Made by a program: the position numbers and the translations under genes. This document shows, piece by piece, positions 1 to 6,200 of a DNA stretch of 8,469 nt. The notes beneath the pieces are model-generated. The model was given only the letters and a program-made list of their open reading frames with translations. It was not told where the DNA came from and searched no databases. The DNA lies in assembly GCA_027019885.1 (NCBI GenBank), contig JALUWC010000387.1, positions 1 to 8,469 of the forward strand, read 5' to 3'. Numbering within the stretch: position 1 is the stretch's first letter; each line of letters starts with the position of its first letter. This stretch comes from Geoglobus sp. (GTDB taxonomy: Archaea; Halobacteriota; Archaeoglobi; Archaeoglobales; Archaeoglobaceae).

Positions 1-42
1 ATTAAAAAGGGAGTGATAGATCGATACGGAAAAACAATATAG
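1..42 (+). CDS. possible C-terminal end of an upstream gene (partial)
   Basis: Frame 1 is open from the window edge to a TAG at 40-42 and would encode a 13-residue tail (IKKGVIDRYGKTI). The other two + frames stop almost at once (TAA at 3-5, TGA at 14-16). If real, it would end 33 bases before the galT-like gene and could share an operon with it. Thirteen codons are too few to identify a family or to exclude chance. Confidence 0.25.
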   Translation: MKKGVIDRYGKTI

Positions 43-75
43 AAATCTTTTTATCAATATGCAGAATTCAGGATT

Positions 76-1041
76 ATGGAACTGAAAAAGACACAGGAAA
101 AATCCATCTTTCTCAATCCGGCAACAAATGAAGTTGAAGAGCTTGAGATAGAGATAAGATTTGATCCATTAACAGGTAAAAGATCCAGAATTCTTGTAAA
201 ACCCCTTCCATTTCCTAAAAACCCTGAGCTTCCTGATTTTAGCAAGGAGTGGTGTCCTTTTTGTGATGGTAGAGTTGACAGTATAGGTGCGAGAGATGTA
301 AGAGTAGCTGATGGCCAGCTTATAAGAAGAGGCGAGGCCATCCTCATGGCGAACATCTCGCCCTACGCAGAAGTTTCCTTAGTCATAAGAGTGACAAGAG
401 ATCACTACATACCTGTGAACGAGTTTGAGACCGATCACTTTCTCAATGGCTTTATGCTCGCTCTTGAGTACATTAAAGCCACAGAATTTGATTATGCCAC
501 AATTACAATGAACTATCTCAAACCTGCTGGGAGCAGCATTTCACACCCTCACATCCAGGTTATGCTTTCAAAAACCCTTTTTGACTACCAGGGGAGGTTG
601 ATAAAAGGAGCTGAATCATACTTTGCCAAGCACAGCAGATGTTTCTGGGATGACTACTGGGATGAGTTTGAAGACAGCAGAGTTTATGATGGAGGGTGGA
701 GGTTCATAACCCCATTCGCACCCAAGGGATTTGAGCACGTTCAGGGGTACATGGTCAAAGGAGTACATGAGCTTGACGAAGATGACATGAGGGAGCTTTC
801 AGAGTCCATAATAAATGTTCTGAGAGCCTACACAGATATGGGATTCAATTCCTTCAACTTCGGCATATTTGGGCCTGCAAGAAAGAGAGAAGATTTGCCT
901 GTGGTGTTTGACATTGTTGCAAGAACCCCAATGGACAGATACTACCAGAACGACACATTTGCAATTGCAAAGCTCTATGATGAATCATACACAAACAGAA
1001 AGCCAGAAGAGACTGCAAAAGAAATAAAAAGATATTTCTAA
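76..1041 (+). CDS. galT: GalT-like HIT-superfamily nucleotidyltransferase (galactose-1-phosphate uridylyltransferase family)
   Basis: This 321-residue protein probably moves a nucleotide between a sugar phosphate and a nucleotide sugar in the cytoplasm, as in the Leloir pathway. The family's active-site pattern is visible: Cys60-Pro-Phe-Cys63 (first zinc site), Asp-His110 (the PDH zinc histidine in bacterial GalT), and His157-Pro-His159-Ile-Gln161. By analogy with E. coli GalT, His159 would be the uridylylated nucleophile and Gln161 its neighbour. The C-terminal half (about 205-320) corresponds to the second HIT-like domain, but the three histidines that bind the second metal in E. coli GalT have no counterpart in the matching segments. 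The ATG at 76 is the first start after an in-frame stop at 40-42; its ribosome-binding site is weak. The stop overlaps the stop of the convergent gene. The fold assignment is good, but the exact sugar or nucleotide substrate (UDP, ADP or other) cannot be read from sequence. Confidence 0.82.
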   Translation: MELKKTQEKSIFLNPATNEVEELEIEIRFDPLTGKRSRILVKPLPFPKNPELPDFSKEWCPFCDGRVDSIGARDVRVADGQLIRRGEAILMANISPYAEVSLVIRVTRDHYIPVNEFETDHFLNGFMLALEYIKATEFDYATITMNYLKPAGSSISHPHIQVMLSKTLFDYQGRLIKGAESYFAKHSRCFWDDYWDEFEDSRVYDGGWRFITPFAPKGFEHVQGYMVKGVHELDEDDMRELSESIINVLRAYTDMGFNSFNFGIFGPARKREDLPVVFDIVARTPMDRYYQNDTFAIAKLYDESYTNRKPEETAKEIKRYF

Positions 1042-1352
1042 GATTCAACCTTTGATTTGATATCCTCAATCTCCTTCTCGATTTCATCAAGCTCCTTGAA
1101 CTCCCAATCTTTCTCCCTGACCCCGGCAACAGCCCAGAAGAGTCTTGCGGTAACTGCCATCAGCTTTCCAGCATATCCGGGACTGTGAGGGAGGAGATAC
1201 GAAGCAAGATCGCCGAGCTTTTCAGCGGTGCTCTTATCGAGCTCACCTATCTTTTCACTTGCAGCACCTAAGAGAGTTATCCCTGATCCGAGTATTCTCT
1301 CCCTCACCGCATAATACTTGGCAGCCTCACTTGTTATTCTGTGGACACCCAT
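1038..1352 (-). CDS. small helical protein of unknown function
   Basis: I do not recognise this 104-residue protein. The start chosen is the ATG at 1352-1350, because a strong Shine-Dalgarno sequence (GAGGTGG, 1364-1358) sits five bases upstream. A GTG at 1361 would add three residues but lies inside that site. The protein looks all-helical: a basic N-terminus (about 1-20), a small-residue stretch (GSGITLLGAAS), a central mildly hydrophobic segment around LMAVTARLFWAVAGV, and a highly charged, coiled-coil-like tail (about 83-104: FKELDEIEKEIEDIKSKVE). The central segment contains an Arg and is not a convincing membrane helix. There are no cysteines or metal motifs. It lies 150 bases downstream of glnA on the same strand with its own likely promoter, and its TAG overlaps the galT-like TAA tail to tail. 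The open frame, the good ribosome-binding site and the protein-like composition support a real gene. Confidence 0.72.
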   Translation of the reverse strand: MGVHRITSEAAKYYAVRERILGSGITLLGAASEKIGELDKSTAEKLGDLASYLLPHSPGYAGKLMAVTARLFWAVAGVREKDWEFKELDEIEKEIEDIKSKVES

Positions 1353-1357
1353 CCTAA

Positions 1358-1364
1358 CCACCTC
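1358..1364 (-). promoter_or_regulatory. Shine-Dalgarno site that decides the start of the 1038-1352 gene
   Basis: GAGGTGG on the minus strand is complementary to the archaeal 16S rRNA tail and lies five bases (TTAGG) before the ATG at 1352. It includes the alternative GTG at 1361, which argues against that longer start. Confidence 0.7.
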
Positions 1365-1385
1365 AGTAGATACTCTGCTTTAATT

Positions 1386-1400
1386 GTATTTATTATTTCC
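1386..1400 (-). promoter_or_regulatory. candidate BRE/TATA promoter for the small helical protein
   Basis: The minus strand reads GGAAATAATAAATAC, a purine-rich BRE-like start followed by an AT-rich TATA-like box. Transcription would begin near 1365, just before the Shine-Dalgarno site. The region is AT-rich throughout, so this is a pattern call only. Confidence 0.35.
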
Positions 1401-1419
1401 GCTTTTTTATGAATTTTTA

Positions 1420-1430
1420 CAAAAAAATAT
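1420..1430 (-). terminator. T-run, possible glnA transcription terminator
   Basis: About 75 bases past the glnA stop the minus strand has a run of seven T (1427-1421) in an AT-rich stretch, with no strong hairpin. Archaeal intrinsic termination typically uses oligo-T runs, so this is a plausible end for the glnA transcript. Confidence 0.35.
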
Positions 1431-1485
1431 GCCAGACAAATTCAGATTTAGAAATAGGGTCAAAAAGGTTAAAATAATGAAATTG

Positions 1486-1511
1486 TATTTAAATGTCTAT
1501 ATTTAAATGTC
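1486..1511. repeat. 12-bp direct repeat, 14-bp period, across the glnA stop codon
   Basis: TATTTAAATGTC occurs at 1486-1497 and again at 1500-1511, separated by two bases. On the minus strand each copy reads GACATTTAAATA. The upstream copy encodes the last Asp-Ile-stop of glnA; the second copy is in the untranslated region and out of frame. It looks like a small local duplication. Confidence 0.7.
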
Positions 1512-2948
1512 CAAGTACTTCATGTACTCCCACGGGGTGATATAGAGGCAGTACTGGTTCCACTCATCTATCTTGATCTCCATGAATGCATCGAATATGT
1601 GCGAGCCAAGCACATCCTGAATGACCTCATCTGTTGCAAGATGGTCTAAAGCATCTCTCAGTGTGGTTGGAAGCTCTCCAATTCCAAGCTCTCTCTTCTT
1701 GCTCTCACTCAGTTCATAAACATCATCCATTACCGGATCTCCGGGCTCAATCTTCTTCTTTATGCCATCCATCCCTGCAGCAACCATGGCTGACATGGAG
1801 AGATATGGATTTGTGCTCGGATCAACACCTCTGTACTCAAGCCTTATTGCCGATGCTTTCCTGTGGTACATGGGAACTCTAACCAGTGCACTTCTGTTTC
1901 TCGGGCTCCAGCAGACATATATTGGTGCTTCAAATCCCGGAACGAGTCTCTTGTAGCTGTTTACAGTTGGAGCACACAGTGCTGTCAGTGCTCTGGCATG
2001 CTCAAGCAAACCACCAATGTAGTATCTTGCCTTCTGGCTCAGCATGAAGTCATCATCAGGGTCTGCAAAGATGTTTGTACCCTCAAAAGGCTTTCCTTCC
2101 CAGAGGCTCTGGTGAACATGCATTCCACTTGCATTGTCGAGATATAATGGCTTTGGCATGAAGACCGCTAACATCCCATACATCGCAGCCAGATTCTTTG
2201 CTGCAAACTTGTAGTAGAAAAATGCATCTCCAACATCCACAAGTGTCTTTGGCTCGAAGTCAAGCTCAACCTGACCAGCTGTTGCAACCTCATGATGGTG
2301 GTATTCAACCAAAACATCAAATGCCTCAAGAATTTCAACAAGCTCGTTCCTGTATGCAACTGTTGTGTCCTCAGGTGGAGGTCTGAAGTAGCCCTCCTTT
2401 GGTCTTATCACAAATCCTCCTGACACCAATTCAGGACTTTCCGGAACAACTCTCGGAGGCCCCCAGCTGTCTCCCTCTCCACCATTGGGTGATACCCAGA
2501 GGTCGTATATGAGCTTTGTGGGATCTACCCTTTCAAAAACAAAGAACTCGATCTCAGGCCCGAAAATTACAGACAGACCATCTTCACCCAGCTTCTTTTC
2601 AACCTTCTTTGCCACATATCCTCTTGGATCTACATCGCTCTGCCCGCCACCAAAAGCCTCGTAAACATCACCGAACAGTATTGCCGTTTTTTGGGCTGGA
2701 TCATCCTCCCATGGAACGATTCTGAGGGTTGAAACATCGGGCATCCATACCATGTCGCTCTCATTTATCGACTTGTACCCCCTTATGGATGACCCGTCAA
2801 AGCCAATTCCATCGAAAGCACTCCCGTCAATGAACTTTCTTGCTGGAATGCTGAAAGTCTGCAGATACCCTCTCACATCTGCAAAAGCACAAAGTACCTG
2901 CTTTACTTCCTTCTCCTTAAGAAGGTTCTTCGCCTGCTCCACATCCAT
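1503..2948 (-). CDS. glnA: glutamine synthetase, type I (GlnA)
   Basis: This enzyme makes glutamine from glutamate, ammonia and ATP; type I enzymes are cytoplasmic dodecamers. At 481 residues it is longer than B. subtilis GlnA (444) and close to E. coli GlnA (469). The family motifs appear in order: GFDGSS (Asp51), NESDM (62-66), GPEIEFF (Glu132, Glu134), HHHEVATAGQ (217-226, Glu220) with Glu228, MHVHQS (His277, His279), NSYKRLVPGFEAP (Arg334, Glu340), RNRS (350-353) and EYRG (Glu371, Arg373). A long insert at about 139-187 and the HHHEVATAGQ form match the beta subclass. Tyr411 aligns with the adenylylation tyrosine, but its context is DVYELS rather than NLYDLP. The ATG at 2948 follows a good site (AGGTGAT, 2958-2952). 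It lies next to the glutamate synthase operon, with which it would form the GS-GOGAT cycle. Confidence 0.97.
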   Translation of the reverse strand: MDVEQAKNLLKEKEVKQVLCAFADVRGYLQTFSIPARKFIDGSAFDGIGFDGSSIRGYKSINESDMVWMPDVSTLRIVPWEDDPAQKTAILFGDVYEAFGGGQSDVDPRGYVAKKVEKKLGEDGLSVIFGPEIEFFVFERVDPTKLIYDLWVSPNGGEGDSWGPPRVVPESPELVSGGFVIRPKEGYFRPPPEDTTVAYRNELVEILEAFDVLVEYHHHEVATAGQVELDFEPKTLVDVGDAFFYYKFAAKNLAAMYGMLAVFMPKPLYLDNASGMHVHQSLWEGKPFEGTNIFADPDDDFMLSQKARYYIGGLLEHARALTALCAPTVNSYKRLVPGFEAPIYVCWSPRNRSALVRVPMYHRKASAIRLEYRGVDPSTNPYLSMSAMVAAGMDGIKKKIEPGDPVMDDVYELSESKKRELGIGELPTTLRDALDHLATDEVIQDVLGSHIFDAFMEIKIDEWNQYCLYITPWEYMKYLDI

Positions 2949-2951
2949 CTT

Positions 2952-2996
2952 ATCACCTAAATATTTTTAACCGTCCTTTGATAATGGCTTTATAAA
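2952..2996 (-). promoter_or_regulatory. glnA promoter (TATA box) and Shine-Dalgarno site
   Basis: On the minus strand TTTATAAA (2996-2989) follows an A-rich BRE-like stretch (AAGAAAAA). A start site about 25 bases downstream, near 2966, would give a short leader carrying AGGTGAT (2958-2952) just before the ATG at 2948. The arrangement fits an archaeal promoter well; the start site itself is inferred. Confidence 0.6.
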
Positions 2997-3079
2997 TTTT
3001 TCTTATCTTAATGTAGTTTTAAAAAAATTTTAGATATCTTGTCAGAAGCGGATTGCCAACTGGAAACAAACAACCAGAT

Positions 3080-3116
3080 AAGTGATTGATGACACTTCTG
3101 ATCACTTCAATCAGAA
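3080..3116. promoter_or_regulatory. overlapping inverted repeats upstream of glnA (candidate operator)
   Basis: AAGTGAT (3080-3086) pairs with ATCACTT (3101-3107), and TTCTGAT (3096-3102) pairs with ATCAGAA (3110-3116). CACTTC also repeats directly at 3093-3098 and 3103-3108. Each inverted repeat is seven perfect base pairs. The cluster lies between the end of the glutamate synthase operon and the glnA promoter, about 85-125 bases upstream of the TATA box. It could be a regulator-binding site or an RNA 3'-end structure; no known operator consensus was recognised. Confidence 0.4.
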
Positions 3117-3137
3117 CATCAGCCAGCCAAAACAGAA

Positions 3138-3157
3138 TCAAAAAAGCCAAAAAACGA
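3138..3157 (-). terminator. T-rich terminator of the glutamate synthase operon
   Basis: Within 25 bases after the stop codon at 3163-3161, the minus strand has two runs of six T separated by GGC (3154-3149 and 3145-3140). Tandem oligo-T tracts directly after a stop codon are typical of archaeal intrinsic terminators. Confidence 0.6.
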
Positions 3158-3160
3158 AAT

Positions 3161-4597
3161 TCAAAATCTGAAGGGTTTATCCCACCCCGCAAGCTTAACC
3201 CCGGTTATTGCGGAGATGTTTATGTCCAGAGCTCTCAAATCCTCTTTTTCGAGGTTTCTCACATCTGTCTTTCCTGCCTGCTGGGTTAAGATCTTGATCT
3301 CCTCTGTCATCGCCTTGATGTAATTGTAAACTCTCACCCCTCCTTTCTCAGGGTCAAGTCTCCTTCTCAGCCTCCTGTCTTGAGTTGCTATGCCCTTCGG
3401 ACACTTACCGAGATGGCACTGCCTGCAAACAGTGCACCCGAGTGCAATTAAAGCTGCTGTTCCAATCTGAACGGCATCCGCCCCAAGAGCTATTGCCTTT
3501 GCAACATCTGCACCGGTTCTCATACCTCCTGCAGCAACAAGACTGACCTCGTCTCTCAATCCAATCTCCCTCAAAGCCTCATCAGCCTGAACTATTGCTG
3601 CTATTGTTGGCACACCAGCGTGATTGGCAACAACGTCAGGAGTTGCTCCTGTTCCTCCCTGCATTCCATCAACAACAACAATATCTGCTCCAGCCTTCGC
3701 AGCAATCTTCACATCATCAGAAACTCTCCCTGCTGAGTACTTGACTGCAATTGGAATTCTCCAGTCGGTTATCTCTCTCAACTGCTCGATCTTCATGGCG
3801 AGATCCTCTGGCCCAATAATATCCATGTGTCTTGCTGGTGATAAAGCATCCGTGCCGGGTGGTATTCCTCTGATTCTTGCAATGTCCTCGGTGACCTTCT
3901 CCCCCAGCAGATGCCCGCCCATTCCTGCCTTGGCTCCCTGTCCGATTTTTATCTCAACCGCATCTGCAGAATTCAGATACTTTGATGATACTCCAAATCT
4001 TCCACTTGCATACTGAGCAATCAGATATTTTGCATTCTTCCTCTCCTCAGGGTGCATTCCTCCCTCCCCTGTATTTGTCGCAGTTCCTGCCATTGCTGTG
4101 CCTTTAGCCAATGCAACCTTGGCTTCAAGACTTACTGCCCCATAACTTATTGCTGCAACCATTATTGGTGTGTCAAGAACCAGAGGCTGTTCCGCGAACC
4201 TGCTTCCAATAACAACTCTTGTGTTGCATGGTTCTCTGTATTTGTCAATTGGTGGTCTTGATGTCTGGGCTGGAAGAATTACGAGATCGTCAAAATGCGG
4301 AACGGGTCTTGTTGCACCGGTTCCCCTTACGAGATATTCCCCTGTTTCTGATTTTCTCCATATCTCATGGACAATGCTTCTGCTCCATATTCCCCTGTCC
4401 TCAACATCTGAGGTTCCAGAAACCTGAATTGCTGCTGAAGGACATACATCAACGCAGTTGCCGCAACCAACACATGCGATCTGGTCCTCCACAACGGGCA
4501 TTTTGTCCTCTTCAGCCAAAGCACCAGTTGGACAGTATCTGACGCATCTCAAACACTTGATGCACCTATCTCTGTCTATGGTTATTTCGAATACCAT
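3161..4597 (-). CDS. gltB: archaeal glutamate synthase core subunit: ferredoxin + FMN synthase domains (GltB domain 2)
   Basis: This 478-residue subunit carries the synthase site, where 2-oxoglutarate and ammonia become glutamate on FMN. Residues 1-60 form a two-cluster ferredoxin domain: Cys12, 15, 18, 22 and Cys42, 45, 48, 52, each set CxxCxxCxxxCP. A linker (60-140) leads to the FMN-binding barrel (about 140-440) with TNTGEGGMHPEE (174-185), QGAKAGMGGHL (220-230), VKYSAGR (285-291), VVDGMQGGTGATP (308-320) and AAGGMRTGADVAKA (355-368). The Fe-S motif has Cys388, Cys394 and Cys399 in the C-x5-C-x4-C spacing of bacterial GltB, plus an extra Cys391. The amidotransferase and GXGXG parts of bacterial GltB are absent here and are encoded by the two genes upstream. 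The ATG directly follows the stop of the preceding gene, so translation is probably coupled. No GltD-like NAD(P)H subunit is nearby; electron entry through the ferredoxin domain is inferred. Confidence 0.95.
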   Translation of the reverse strand: MVFEITIDRDRCIKCLRCVRYCPTGALAEEDKMPVVEDQIACVGCGNCVDVCPSAAIQVSGTSDVEDRGIWSRSIVHEIWRKSETGEYLVRGTGATRPVPHFDDLVILPAQTSRPPIDKYREPCNTRVVIGSRFAEQPLVLDTPIMVAAISYGAVSLEAKVALAKGTAMAGTATNTGEGGMHPEERKNAKYLIAQYASGRFGVSSKYLNSADAVEIKIGQGAKAGMGGHLLGEKVTEDIARIRGIPPGTDALSPARHMDIIGPEDLAMKIEQLREITDWRIPIAVKYSAGRVSDDVKIAAKAGADIVVVDGMQGGTGATPDVVANHAGVPTIAAIVQADEALREIGLRDEVSLVAAGGMRTGADVAKAIALGADAVQIGTAALIALGCTVCRQCHLGKCPKGIATQDRRLRRRLDPEKGGVRVYNYIKAMTEEIKILTQQAGKTDVRNLEKEDLRALDINISAITGVKLAGWDKPFRF

Positions 4598-5284
4598 TTA
4601 ACCCTCCTCCGATGGAGCGCTTCCGTAAACAAACCTCTTCTTTATCGGCACAATCTTTCTGAATTTCTGAGTTTGAGATGGAAAACCATGCTCCTCCAAA
4701 ATCTCTTTAAGCCACTCCTCATCCTCTTCATTTATCTCTGCAACCTTTGCATTCTTTCCAAGGCTGTCAACATCTCCCTTGAAGTATATTGCACCTCTGA
4801 CAATGCTCTCCCCGGCCATTCCTCTCAGATTCCCAAGAACAACCATCCTGCCTCCCATCATGTAAAGCCCCGTCATGAAGTCACTGTTTCCACCAACAAT
4901 TATCGTCCCATTCTTCATTATCTCTCCAGTTCTTGCTCCAGCGTTTCCCCTGACAACTATTGTCCCTCCATAAATGCCCTGCCCCACTCCATCTCCTGCT
5001 GTACCCTCCACCTCTATGTAGCCGTCTGTCATGTTGTCTGCAAGAAACCATCCTGCATTTCTCTCGACTATCATCCTGACTCCATGAACCATCGTTCCAG
5101 CAAAATATCCAACACTTCCTTCAACATGTATCTCAACGTTCCCAACAACCCCGGCAGCGAGATAATGCTTTGCTCCCGGATTTTTCAGAACGATTTTGCT
5201 TTCACCATCCTTCACGGCTTCCTTTATCATTCTGTTTATCTCCCTAACCCTCAAATCCCTGCAATCAATTTCCATTCCTATCAC
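4598..5284 (-). CDS. glutamate synthase GXGXG (beta-helix) subunit, GltB C-terminal domain
   Basis: This 228-residue protein matches the C-terminal GXGXG domain of bacterial GltB, which braces the ammonia tunnel but has no catalytic residues. Positions about 45-170 hold a run of roughly 18-20-residue repeats rich in Gly and beta-branched residues (GNVEIHVEGSVG, GYIEVEGTAGDGVG, GTIVVRGNAGARTG, GTIIVGGNSDFMTG, GRMVVLGNLRGMAG), a right-handed beta-helix pattern. The same fold occurs in formylmethanofuran dehydrogenase subunit C; the flanking amidotransferase and synthase genes favour the glutamate synthase role. The GTG at 5284 overlaps the preceding TGA as GTGA. An ATG three codons later (5275) is an alternative start that would remove MIG. 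A charged tail (about 184-228) ends in Glu-Glu-Gly, whose codons include the next gene's ribosome-binding site. Confidence 0.9.
   Translation of the reverse strand: MIGMEIDCRDLRVREINRMIKEAVKDGESKIVLKNPGAKHYLAAGVVGNVEIHVEGSVGYFAGTMVHGVRMIVERNAGWFLADNMTDGYIEVEGTAGDGVGQGIYGGTIVVRGNAGARTGEIMKNGTIIVGGNSDFMTGLYMMGGRMVVLGNLRGMAGESIVRGAIYFKGDVDSLGKNAKVAEINEEDEEWLKEILEEHGFPSQTQKFRKIVPIKKRFVYGSAPSEEG
4602..4610 (-). promoter_or_regulatory. Shine-Dalgarno site of the synthase core gene, inside the GXGXG coding end
   Basis: GGAGGAGGG on the minus strand spans the last codons of the GXGXG gene and lies four bases before the ATG at 4597. The stop TAA and the ATG are directly adjacent. This arrangement favours translational coupling and equal amounts of the two subunits. 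Confidence 0.75.
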
Positions 5285-6195
5285 ATCCTGTAAACTCTAT
5301 AATCTCCAGGGGCAAGATACTCGGTTTCAAGGCTGAGAGGCTCAAGAGCAACCTCCTCACTGGATATTGCAAAAAGATCATCTCCCTCAGCAACCATGGC
5401 AGGTCTCAAGCCAAGCTTGTCCTTTGCAATGCCAATCTCATTCGGAGTGGCTATGATGAACGCAAAAGGACCATCCAGATCCTTAACAGCACTTTCAAGT
5501 GCCTCTTCTAAGGAGAAACCATCAATGAGCTTGTCGGCGATATAATGGACTATGCATTCCGTATCATTGTCTGTTGTGAAGTAATGACCTTTCGCCTCAA
5601 GTTTTTCCCTTGTCTTCCAGTAGTTTGTTATCTGCCCGTTATGGACTACGGTTATATCGGGATAGAGAAAGCTCTGAAAAGGATGAGCATGATATCTGTC
5701 AACCCCACTCTCCGTTGAGAATCTTATATGCCCGATAGCATGGGTACCTCCCTTTTTGGAAACTCCATAAATCTCGTCAACTTTCTTTATTGTTCCAACA
5801 TCCTTGAACATCTCAAACTTGCCTGCTGAAAGTACAGCAACATTCTCAAGCTCCTGGACCTCAAGAGCAAGCTTTTTTATCCTGCTGAATTCAACTCCTT
5901 CAACAAGAAAGTCCGTTATGTAGTACTCGGAATCCTCAACAATATTTAATATGGACTTTATACCCCCGTAATGATTGAGAATTTCTTCAACTGCATCAAT
6001 GCTTTCATTCCTTTTCTCATTTTCACCCTGAATTTCAAGTCTTATTAAGTACTCATCATCAAGCTGAATCCCACCGTAAAGAGATACTCCCGCACCATCT
6101 CTCCCTCTGTGCTGAAGCCGGCTCATCATCTCAATGACGAGAGATCCGAGATTGTCTCTTCTGTTTTTTGAAAGAATCCCGACAATTCCACACAT
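5281..6195 (-). CDS. glutamate synthase glutamine amidotransferase subunit (class II, Ntn hydrolase)
   Basis: This subunit would hydrolyse glutamine to glutamate and ammonia and pass the ammonia to the synthase core. The start chosen is the ATG at 6195, giving MCGIVG and 304 residues. Class II amidotransferases use the N-terminal Cys2 exposed after Met removal, so the longer frame from 6207, with four residues before that Met, would block catalysis. GTGATGA (6207-6201) gives a ribosome-binding site for the ATG at 6195. Visible motifs are LQHRGRDGAG (27-36), GHIRFSTESG (155-164, Arg158), HNGQITNY (185-192, oxyanion Asn186-Gly187) and TDNDTE (208-213, Asp211). About 118 residues separate HRGRDGAG from GHIRFST, a large insertion. 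The gene is first in the three-gene operon and overlaps the next by four bases (GTGA). PurF and asparagine synthetase are excluded by the absence of their synthetase domains. Confidence 0.92.
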   Translation of the reverse strand: MCGIVGILSKNRRDNLGSLVIEMMSRLQHRGRDGAGVSLYGGIQLDDEYLIRLEIQGENEKRNESIDAVEEILNHYGGIKSILNIVEDSEYYITDFLVEGVEFSRIKKLALEVQELENVAVLSAGKFEMFKDVGTIKKVDEIYGVSKKGGTHAIGHIRFSTESGVDRYHAHPFQSFLYPDITVVHNGQITNYWKTREKLEAKGHYFTTDNDTECIVHYIADKLIDGFSLEEALESAVKDLDGPFAFIIATPNEIGIAKDKLGLRPAMVAEGDDLFAISSEEVALEPLSLETEYLAPGDYRVYRM

Positions 6196-6200
6196 GCCAA

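Noticed and set aside
3061..3080. GGAAAC stretch upstream of glnA as an NrpR-type nitrogen operator
   Set aside because: The NrpR operator is GGAA-N6-TTCC. No TTCC follows at the right spacing here, nor did I see one in the 6196-6388 gap.
3086..3289. Open frame of 67 codons on the + strand
   Set aside because: Most of it is antisense to the glutamate synthase core gene, and the rest covers the T-run terminator and inverted repeats. It has no good ribosome-binding site.
3624..4016. + strand open frame of 130 codons inside the synthase core gene
   Set aside because: Antisense shadow of the FMN domain coding sequence; low-complexity Ser/Pro/Ala composition.
4598..5284. GXGXG gene as formylmethanofuran dehydrogenase subunit C
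   Set aside because: The fold is the same, but it is locked between amidotransferase and glutamate synthase core genes by overlap and zero spacing, and no other fwd/fmd gene is present.
4673..5293. Long + strand open frame (206 codons) opposite the GXGXG gene
   Set aside because: It is rich in Ser, His, Cys and Pro with no family motif. It is the mirror of a Gly/Val-rich coding gene, so a shadow frame.
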